A stretch of DNA of 42,065 bases, from contig BJOX01000301.1 in assembly GCA_009731375.1 (NCBI GenBank), positions 22,910-64,974 on the forward strand, read 5' to 3'. How positions within the stretch are numbered: position 1 is the first letter of the stretch; each line of letters begins with the position of its first letter. The stretch is from Paulinella micropora (taxonomy: Eukaryota > Cercozoa > Imbricatea > Euglyphida). Below the pieces are notes generated by a model. It saw only the letters and a list, made by a program, of their open reading frames with translations. It was not told the origin of the DNA and ran no database searches. The translations under genes were made by a program, and so were the position numbers. Positions 1 to 11,033 of the stretch are shown here, piece by piece.

Positions 1-43
1 ATAATAATAATAATAATAGTAATAATAATAATAATGATAATAA
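1..43. repeat. (AAT)n
   Basis: Trinucleotide array abutting the SINE tail. Confidence 0.9.
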
Positions 44-158
44 TAGTGCTTCTCTGTCAATGGCTGATGCATTTCTGCACATGCGCCTTCATCGTCTCAC
101 CCGTGAGGGGAGTACGAAGAATTGACGATAAGCTCTAATGACACCCCCGCAAGGGCAG
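44..158 (-). mobile_element. SINE tail module, reverse orientation
   Basis: Reverse complement of the tail shared with 6984-7250 (GAGACGATG and GCCATTGACAGAGAAGCAC segments), bounded by (AAT)n. It is followed by a ten-N gap at 159-168. Confidence 0.7.
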
Positions 159-168
159 NNNNNNNNNN

Positions 169-238
169 GCATAGAACATTACTCTAGGAGCTTTATACCA
201 ATCAGCCCATGGAAAGGACCGATGGCCTATGTACTCCC
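169..238 (-). repeat. Module B, reverse copy
   Basis: Matches 8718-8788 in reverse complement (GGGAGTACATAGGCC ... TTCTATGC). In both places it lies between (ATT)n and a gap followed by the SINE tail. Confidence 0.65.

Positions 239-310
<72 letters not shown>
239..310. repeat. (AAT)n
   Basis: Trinucleotide array next to module B. Confidence 0.9.
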
Positions 311-315
311 AATTA

Positions 316-886
<571 letters not shown>

Positions 887-904
887 ATGAATCCACCTTA
901 GAAT

Positions 905-1618
905 ACTATATACGACGCATACCATGCCATACCATACCATACCATACCATACCATACCATACCATACCATACCATACCATCCCATACCATCCCATACCAT
1001 CCCATCCCACCCCATCCCATAGCATACCATACCACAATACAATACCGTACAATACCATACAATGCAATACAATACAATACAATACAATACAATACAATAC
1101 AATACAATAGAATACAATACAATACAATACAATACCAATACAATACAATACAATACAATACAATACAATACAATACAATACAACACAATACAACAATACA
1201 ATACAACAATACAATACAATACAATACAATACAATACAATACAATACAATACAATACAATGCAATGCAATGCAATACAATACAATACAGTATAGTACAGT
1301 ACAATACAGTACAATACAATACAATACAATACAATACAATACAATACAAATACAATACAATACAATACAATACAGTACAATAAAGTACAATACAGTACAA
1401 TACAGTACAATACAATACAATACAATACAATACAATACAATACAATACAATACAATACAATAGGTAGGTAGGTAGGTAGGTAGGTAGGTAGGTAGGTAGG
1501 TAGGTAGGTAGGTTGAAAGATAGATAGATAGATACAGTACAGTACAGTACAGTACAATCCAATCCAATCCAATCCAATCCAATACAATACAATACAATAC
1601 AATACAATACAATTATAC
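905..1618. repeat. Pentanucleotide array with domains of different units
   Basis: Blocks of CCATA (905-1035), CAATA (1036-1460), then TAGG (1461-1513), a short GATA run, CAGTA and CAATC. There are three long overlapping open frames because a five-base unit without stops stays open in all frames; none is a gene. The stretch 1619-1823 shows nothing I can assign. Confidence 0.95.
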
Positions 1619-1823
1619 ATTCAACCGAATCCATTCAAAATTTTGAAAGTTTGAACGCGATCGTGCCCGAACCACTGAATGAATATCACAAGAAAATTCA
1701 TGATTTGGAGATGATGTAAAGGAAAAAGGCACTGTTTGGTAAAACATGCTCCGGACGTTCCGGCCTGTCCTCCAGACCTCTTTTCGCAGTAGAACCTTCT
1801 CCCTCCTTTCCAACAAGGTGCCC

Positions 1824-2252
1824 ATGTCCGAGGTAATGAGGCTTCAGATGTCCAGACAAGTAGGTTATTGATATTCCGGGTGGTACAGGAGCCTAAATCC
1901 AAACGGTTAAAAAAATCTCCAGACTTCGACGGTCCATTTTGCATCGCTGTCACAGAGCACTTACTTTTTTTTATTTATTTGCTCAGGAGAGATTTGTATT
2001 GTGACGGGAGGAACAACAGGAATCGGCGAGGCTTGTTGTCGTGCTTTCAGTGAGGCTGGCGGTAAAAAGTAGCTCAAGAAGTTTGCAAGCCATCACTCGA
2101 GTTTGACTAACAGGGAAGGTGTTCAACATTGACATGAAAAAACCAACAGGTATGGTAATACGTATCACCTTCCCTCTTCGCATTAGCCTGAGACTCCTGT
2201 GTAGGGAAAGTTGACTATCTGACTTCTATCTGTGACGTCAGGTCGAAACCTC

Positions 2253-2333
<81 letters not shown>

Positions 2334-2399
2334 TGTGTGTGTGTTTGTGTGTGAGAGAGAGAGATAGAGAGAGAGATGAGAGCGAGAGAGAGAGAGCGA

Positions 2400-2465
<66 letters not shown>

Positions 2466-2530
2466 AAGAGAGAGAGGGGGGGAGAGGGGGNNNNNNNNNN
2501 AGTGTGTGTGTGTGTGTAAGAGAGAGAGAG

Positions 2531-2598
<68 letters not shown>

Positions 2599-2630
2599 AG
2601 TCAGAGAGAGACAGAGACAGAGACAGAGAC

Positions 2631-2663
<33 letters not shown>

Positions 2664-5600
2664 GGAGAGAGAGAGAGAGAGAAGGTGTGTGTGAGAGAGT
2701 GTGTGTATATGTGTGTTTTTGTGTCTGTCTGTTTGTCTGTCTGTCTGCCTGGCTGTTCTGCTGTCTGTCCTGTCTGTCTGTTCTGTCTGTTCTGTCTGTC
2801 TGTCTGTTCATTTCCTTATCTTTTACCTGCAGTGACACCAAAAAGCTGAAGACAACCATTGCAGACATTCTCAAAGAAACAAACGGTCATCCCTGAAGAG
2901 CTGCTGCAATCATCCACGTCAATACTTTTGGTGTGCTAGGTCGTGTGGATCATCTCATCTGCAATGCTGGTAACATAGTTACGAAATATGCCACTGTTTT
3001 TCACTGTTTGTATGTGTATTTGTTGTGTTTATGTGTTTGTACACATTCGTGTACAGGCGTCCACATTTTCTCGGACGTGGAGACAACCACGGAGGAGCAA
3101 TTCGATAAAGTTTGCGGAGTCAACATCCGAGGTGAGTCCAATTAGTCATTATTTTATGTCTGGTGTGACAAGATGTCTCTGTTTCAATCTAATTATCCTT
3201 AGAAGCATAGCAGGTAGCTGTATGTGAATAGCTTGCACCTGTCCATGTCACTGTGGCAACCACCTTTCCTCTCTCCCATGCCACCAACAACATCCACCTA
3301 CCCTCTCTCATCACCACACAAATTACAAACCAGCGCCAATATCACAATTTAACACAACTGCATCAGTTTCAGAGGGTCAAGGAGAAGCCTCGCGCTTGCG
3401 CGTGCTCGAGTGCTGAGGAGCTGTTTCTGGCTAGGTAACTTTTTTGCTATGCAAGCGGTGCTGCCGGCCATGCGAGCGCAAAAGAAAGGCAGCATCGTCA
3501 TCATCGGGTCATTCTTGAAGAGGAGACAGGCTTTCTTGCAAATTCACTTCATTTAAACTAACCAAACAAACGAAAAAAACTGTCAGGAACACCACTTACA
3601 TGCATTGTTGTTGTTGTTGTTGTTGTTGTTGACTGTATGCACACACTTATCACACATAAACATAACTGTGTACAAACCAACATAACAACAACAACACCAA
3701 CAACACCAACAACAACAACAACAACGACAACGACGACGACGACGACGACGATGACAACCACAGCAAAACACATTTTTATGAATATGTACTCTGGCGCTGT
3801 GGAGTAAGCTTGAAAAAATGCCTCTGCAGACCTTGCTTGCGTTGGTGGAGTAAGCTTGAAAAAACTTGCCTCTGCAGACCTTGCTTGCGTTGCACGAATG
3901 AAATACCCTCTATGTGTCAAATAGAGTTGTGTTGGTGGTCAACGCCAGCACATGTGCACACAAAGACACGCAACTGTGTTGGGCCTGGACAGGGAGTGCC
4001 AGCCTAGCTGCACAAAGATGGTGGCTTGTGCGTGGTGACAGTTCGGATCAGAGCTTCATCGGCAAGGCTAGCCAACAGCTCTACGGCCTGACCAAAGGTC
4101 GCGACCTAGATGTCCCCCCTCTCGCTTTTCATGCGTGTGTCTTTCCTGCTCACTCTGGGTCACATGGCTCACTGACTCGCTCGCACTCTTTCACTACCTC
4201 ATCCTTTTTCCTTTTTTCTCTATCTATACATCTGTTGGACAATCTATCTATCCGTCTGTCTGTGTACCTGCCTGTCTATCTGTCTTTCTGTCTACTTCTG
4301 GTCTATCTACCTTGTATGTGTTATGGTTCCTATTCACCTTGCAATTGCAGGGGCGATGGGGCAGCTCACCAAGAGCATGGCGGTGCAATACGCCAAAGAC
4401 GGGTCCGCCCTCAGCGACAGCACGCGCGCGTCTTCGTGTGAATGCAACAGAGAGACAAACGCAGCTTCTGTCTTCCTTCGTATTATTATTATTATCCCTG
4501 AAAGGTGTTGGGAGTAGGGGGTGGGGGGTTTGGGGGGAAATGGAAATTGTGTACCCCCCCCCCCTCTCCCCAATTTCCCCTGTCGGAATAAATAATGGTA
4601 TGTGGGAACGAGGAGTTGGGCGCTCATATTTGCAGGGTGGCTAGCCCAGACTCGATGTTGATGCTGGTATGATTTTTTTGGAATTCACGCAAATATTTGC
4701 GTTAGGGGAGTGTCCTGAATGCCAAAATTCTTTGTTTTCTTGGGCACCTGTCGGAATAAATCATGGTTTGTGTGAACCAGGAGGAGTTGGGAGCTCATAT
4801 TGACAGGGTGGCTAGCCCCAGACTCGACGTTGATGCTGATATGATTTTTTTTGGAATTCACGCAAATATTTGCGTTAGGACAGTGTCCTGAATGCTAAAA
4901 TTCTTTGTTTTTTTTTTTGGCACCTGTCGGAATAAATCATGGTTTGTGGGAACCAGGAGGAGTTGGGAGCTCATATTGACAGGGTGGCTAGCCCCAGACT
5001 CGACGTTGATGCTGATATAATTTTTTTGGAGTTCACGCAAATATTTTCGTTAGGGGAGTGTCCTGAATGCGAAAATTCCTTGTTTTTTTAGCCTATTTTC
5101 TGCACACTCGTCGGAATAATCATGGTTTGTGTGAACCAGCAGGAGTTGGGAGCTTGACAGGGCGGCTAGCCCCAGACTCGATGTTACTGATATAATTTTT
5201 TTGGAATTCACGCAAATATTTGCGTTAGGGGACTGTCCTGAATGCCAAAATTCCTTGTTTTTTGGGAGTACTTGCCCCTCTCTGGCAATTGAACGTACCC
5301 TGTCGACGGGGAAGGGGGGGTCCGGGAGGTCCGGGGGGCCCTCCCCCGGGAACCCCAGCCCTGTGATTGTACGTACCCGTTTTGGTCGCGGGTGGCACCC
5401 AAACCGGAAAATTGAGGTCTTTTTGCCACCAGGCGCCGTGGCAGGGAGTTAGCGGCTGATATTTGGTGTATCTGACACTTCTTGATGAGCTCTCTTCGAA
5501 AATATAAAAACTGTGGTGCCGGGTGTCGTAAAAACCAGAAAATTCAGGTTTTTCTCCACCAAGCGCCGTTCGCGCACACCAGTGGGAGTTTGAGGCTGAT

Positions 5601-6931
5601 GTTTGGTGTACCCGACACCTCTCGATGAGCTCTCTTCGGAGATCCAAAAGTTTTGGTGCCGGGTGGCACAAAACCCAGAGATTTTAGGTTTTTGTGCCAC
5701 CAGAGCTTACACTTGCGTTCTGCTGATACCTCCGGCAATTGAACGTACCCTGTCGAAGGGGAAGGGGGGGTCCGGGGCCCTCCCCCCCGAGAACCCAAGC
5801 CCTGAAATTGCACGTACCCGTTTTGGTCGCGGGTGGCACACAAACCAGAAAATTGAAGTCTTTGTGCCAACAGGCGCCGTTTGCGCACACCAGAGGGATT
5901 GAGCAGCTGATATTTGGTATATCTGACACTTCTTGATGAGCTCTCTTCGAAAAATATGAAAACTGTGGTGCCGGGTGGCATAAAATCAAGGAAACTCAGG
6001 TTTTTGTGCCGGCGCCGTTTGCGCACACCAGTTGGAGTTTGAGGCTCATGTTTTGTGTACCCGACAACTCTCGGTGAGCGCTCTTCGGAGATCGAAAAGT
6101 TATGGTGCCGGGTGGCACAAAACCCAGAGATTTTATGTTTTTGTGCCACCAGAGCTTACACTTGCGTTCTGCTGGTACCTCCGGCATTTGAACGTACCCT
6201 GTCGACGGGAAGGGGGGGTGGGTGTCCGAGGCCCCCCGGGAACCCAAGCCCGGCGATTGTACGTACCCCACGCGCATTAGCCGGCACCAAAATGAATGGC
6301 TGAGAATGCTCCATGGCTCTAAGAGTTGTGCCGTAAGGGTGTATGCCGGTTACCTCCGGCAATTGAACGTACCCTGTCGACTGTGGAAAGGGGGGGTCCG
6401 GGGGGGCCCGGGAACGCCAGCCCCGCAGTTGTACGTACCCAAAAGCGAATTTGCCGGCGCCAAAATAAATGGCGGAGATGCTCCAAGGCTCCCAAAGTTG
6501 TGCCAGAAGGATTGAGAGGCTGATTTTTTTGTTTTCACAACCTCGGGACGCGCTGTCGGTAGTGAACCGGTTGAAGAAGAGATTTACGAAAATTTTTGCA
6601 AAATAGTGCCAAAATGAATGGCTGAGAATGCTCCAATGCTGCCAGAGGGACTTAGAGGCTGATTCTTTGTATTTTCGCAAGCTTGTCACCAGCTCTTGTT
6701 TAGGGATATAGATGAAATTATGACATTCGAATGTAATGACAAAGTAGTGCCAAAATGAATGGCTGAGATTGAGGTTGCTCCAAGGCTGTAAAAGTTATGC
6801 ATGTGAGAATGAGAGGAAAAGCGACCTTGGGAAGAGGAGAGGGGGTGGGGGGGGAGGGGTGGTTTACCGCAAACCATCCTTTCAGGCAATTTCGCAGCCC
6901 CTAGTCATTATTATTACTATTATTATTATTA

Positions 6932-6983
<52 letters not shown>

Positions 6984-7260
6984 GGACACCGTGATAGCCC
7001 AGTGGTCAAGTTCTACCATCTGGGCCCTGTCGCCAGTTCGATTCCCGTCGGTGCCACCAGTATTTTCATTGAACATACCGGTCTATTTCTGGACCAGTAT
7101 TTTCATTGAACATACCGGCCCGTCTGGAAGTGTTGGAACTGCCCTTGCGGGGGTGTCATTAGAGCTTATCGTCAATTCTTCGTACTCCCCTCACGGGTGA
7201 GACGATGGAGGCGCATGTGCAGACTTGCATCAGCCATTGACAGAGAAGCACTATTATTGC

Positions 7261-7301
<41 letters not shown>

Positions 7302-8011
7302 GTGGCACCGCGATAGCCCAGTGGTTAAGGTCTACCATCTGGGACCTATCGCCAGTTCGATTCCCGTTGGTGCCAGTATTTTCAAAGGATATTTTCTTTG
7401 AAAGTATTGGTCTGTCTGGAAGGCTTGGAGCTGCCTTGCGGGGGTGTCAGTAGAGCCTATCGTCAAATCTTCGTACTCCCCTCGCGGGTGAGACGATGGA
7501 GGCACATGTGCAGAAATGCATTCGCCATTGACTGANNNNNNNNNNNNNNNNNNNNNNNNNNNNNNNNNNNNNNNNNNNNNNNNNNNNNNNNNNNNNNNNN
7601 NNNNNNNNNNNNNNNNNNNNNNNNNNNNNNNNNNNNNNNNNNNNNNNNNNNNNNNNNNNNNNNNNNNNNNNNNNNNNNNNNNNNNNNNNNNNNNNNNNNN
7701 NNNNNNNNNNNNNNNNNNNNNNNNNNNNNNNNNNNNNNNNNNNNNNNNNNNNNNNNNNNNNNNNNNNNNNNNNNNNNTCTAGCAATGTGCAGAAATGCAT
7801 CAGCCATTGACAGAGAAGCACTATTATTATTATTATTGTTATTATTGGAATAACCTCGGCTTAGTGCGGTCTTGCCCTCAGGAGCTCCATCGGTGGCCCC
7901 CATCATCAGGCGAGAGACTGACACGGGGGGGTGGAGGACCTCGACCAAGGGTATTGGAGGCTTATGTCCGTTGAGGATATGCCATTAGCTGCATCAGTAC
8001 GCCTCAGATAT

Positions 8012-8044
<33 letters not shown>

Positions 8045-8065
8045 GTTGTTGTTGTTGTTGTTGTC

Positions 8066-8121
<56 letters not shown>

Positions 8122-9334
8122 GTGTTGGAACTGTCCTTGCGGGGGTGTCATTAGAGCCTATCGTCAATTCTTCGTACTCCCCTCACGGGTGAGACGATGG
8201 AGGCGCATGTGCAGAAATGCATCAGCCATTGACAGAGAAGCNNNNNNNNNNNNNNNNNNNNNNNNNNNNNNNNNNNNNNNNNNNNNNNNNNNNNNNNNNN
8301 NNNNNNNNNNNNNNNNNNNNNNNNNNNNNNNNNNNNNNNNNNNNNNNNNNNNNNNNNNNNNNNNNNNNNNNNNNNNNNNNNNNNNNNNNNNNNNNNNNNN
8401 NNNNNNNNNNNNNNNNNNNNNNNNNNNNNNNNNNNNNNNNNNNNNNNNNNNNNNNNNNNNNNNNNNNNNNNNNNNNNNNNNNNNNNNNNNNNNNNNNNNN
8501 NNNNNNNNNNNNNNNNNNNNNNNNNNNNNNNNNNNNNNNNNNNNNNNNNNNNNNNNNNGGTGGCCCCGATCATCAGGCGAGAGACTGACACGGGGGGGTG
8601 GAGGACCTCGAACAAGGGTACTGGAGGCTTATGTCCGTTGAGGATATGCCATTAGCTGCATCAGTACGCCTCAGATATAGTATTATTACTATTATTACTA
8701 TGATTATTATTATTATTAGGGAGTACATAGGCCATCGGTCCTTTCCATGGGCTGATTGGTATAAAGCTCCTAGAGTAATGTTCTATGCCGTCACTTCCTT
8801 TATTCCACCGATTGGTGTGGANNNNNNNNNNNNNNNNNNNNNNNNNNNNNNNNNNNNNNNNNNNNNNNNNNNNNNNNNNNNNNNNNNNNNNNNNNNNNNN
8901 NNNNNNNNNNNNNNNNNNNNNNNNNNNNNNNNNNNNNNNNNNNNNNNNNNNNNNNNNNNNNNNNNNNNNNNNNNNNNNNNNNNNNNNNNNNNNNNNNNNN
9001 NNNNNNNNNNNNNNNNNNNNNNNNNNNNNNNNNNNNNNNNNNNNNNNNNNNNNNNNNNNNNNNNNNNNNNNNNNNNNNNNNNNNNNNNNNNNNNNNNNNN
9101 NNNNNNNNNNNNNNNNNNNNNNNNNNNNNNNNNNNNNNNNNNNNNNNNNNNNNNNNNNNNNNNNNNNNNNNNNNNNNNNNNNNNNNNNNNNNNNNNNNNN
9201 NNNNNNNNNNNNNNNNNNNNNNNNNNNNNNNNNNNNNNNNNNNNNNNNTTATCGTCAATTCTTCGTACTCCCCTCACGGGTGAGACGATGGAGGCGCATG
9301 TGCAGAAATGCATCAGCCATTGACAGAGAAGCAC

Positions 9335-9368
<34 letters not shown>

Positions 9369-10116
9369 GTTATCATCATTATCATTATTAATCCCCGAAA
9401 TGTGTTGTAAGTAGGGGAAGAGGGGTGTGGGGGAAGTTGGAGATTGTCTACCTTCCCCCCCCCCCCTCCTCACCACAAATCTGCACCTTTGTCGGAATAA
9501 ATCATGGTTTGTGCGAACCAGGAGGAGTTAGAGTTGGGAGCTCGCATATGCAGGGTGGCTAGCCCAGACTCGATATTGATGGTGATAATTTTTTTTTTTG
9601 AGAAATCCTGCAAGTATGAGAATGTCTTAAAGGCCAAATTCCTTTTTTTTTCTCAGCACCTGCCGGTACCTCCGGCAATTGAACGTACCCTGTCGACTGT
9701 GGAAAGGTGGAGGTGGGTCCGGGGGTCCATTGCGCCAGGATCCCCAGCCCCGCAATTGTGCGTACCCCAAATTAAAATCAGCCGGCACCAAAATGAATGG
9801 CTGAGAATGCTCCAAAGCTCTAAGAGTTGTGCCGGAAGTGTTCATGCCGGTTACCTCCCGCAATTGAAAGTACCCCATCGACTATGGAAAGCGGGGGTCG
9901 GGGCCCTCCCCTCAAGATACCTAGCCTCACAATTGTGCGCACCCCAAAAATATTAGCCGTCACCAAAATGAATGGCTGAGAATGCTTCAAGGCTCTAAAA
10001 CGTATGCCAGAACGGTTTAGAGGCTGATTTCTTGGTGTTTACAACCTTGGGATGTGCTTTTTTTGAGGGAACTAGTTGAGGTAAAGATTAGCAGAGATTC
10101 TGACAAATTACTGTTT

Positions 10117-10168
<52 letters not shown>

Positions 10169-10988
10169 CGTTTTTCAGTAGTATTTTGTGAAGTGGTTGA
10201 TCTATTCTATGTGTGTGCTCTAGGATTCGTACGAATGCCGTCTGTCCTGGTTGCCCCCCCCCCCCCNNNNNNNNNNACCAAATGTCAACTTTTCTTGGCC
10301 ATCTTTTGCGACCGGTGGGGCGGCATTGCACATTGGCTTATGCTTGCTTGTGTACGTCACGCCTGCACCTGCTCCACCTCGCAATTGATGCCCGCTCAGC
10401 GCCCGCACCATATCCGCTCCGCATATGCCGCATGCACCAACCTGCTGCATTTCCCCCGCACACTCGCAGTCTGCCGCATGCCCCATCTGCTGCCTGCTTG
10501 CTGAGCGGTGCTGCAGGCTGGGCTGGTTGGCGTGTGCAGGCACCATCGATACGCCTTTAGTGAACGGCCCCGATGGCGCTGTGGCCCGCCTCATGAAAAT
10601 GAACCCCGGCACTACCAAGGCCCATGTCACACCCCTTCCTTCCCTCCGCCCCGCCCCACCCCCCCCCCCCCCCCTCCCCCCCCCCGGCNNNNNNNNNNNN
10701 NNNNNNNNNNNNNNNNNNNNNNNNNNNNNNNNNNNNNNGGGGGGGGGGGGGGGGGGGGGGGCTGGGGTCGCCTGTGGGCAGTGCCAGGAGGTGTTGGATG
10801 AGGGGTATGGGGTGTGCTTGTGCATGCAGTGGCAGAAGGTCTTGGATGAGGGTCAGCCCATCACGCGCCTCGGCACCCCCGACGAGATCGCACAAGCTGT
10901 CATGTCCGCCAACCCCTTTCCTCCACCCATCCACCCATTCGCTCCACCCCTTCCCTCCTCTCTTCCGCCCTCCCCCGACGAGATCCCT

Positions 10989-11033
<45 letters not shown>

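Noticed and set aside
2894-2896. In-frame TGA in the SDR, suggesting a pseudogene or recoding
   Set aside because: A 54-nt intron (2886-2939) with matching phase removes it and yields the expected NGRVDHLICNAG segment.
4583-5270. CRISPR-like array
   Set aside because: The units are 168-184 nt and diverged throughout; there is no short direct repeat with unique spacers. This is a eukaryotic satellite.
7303-7374. Functional tRNA gene
   Set aside because: Acceptor stem and A/B boxes are present, but the T-stem does not pair and no clean anticodon arm forms. It is better explained as a SINE head.
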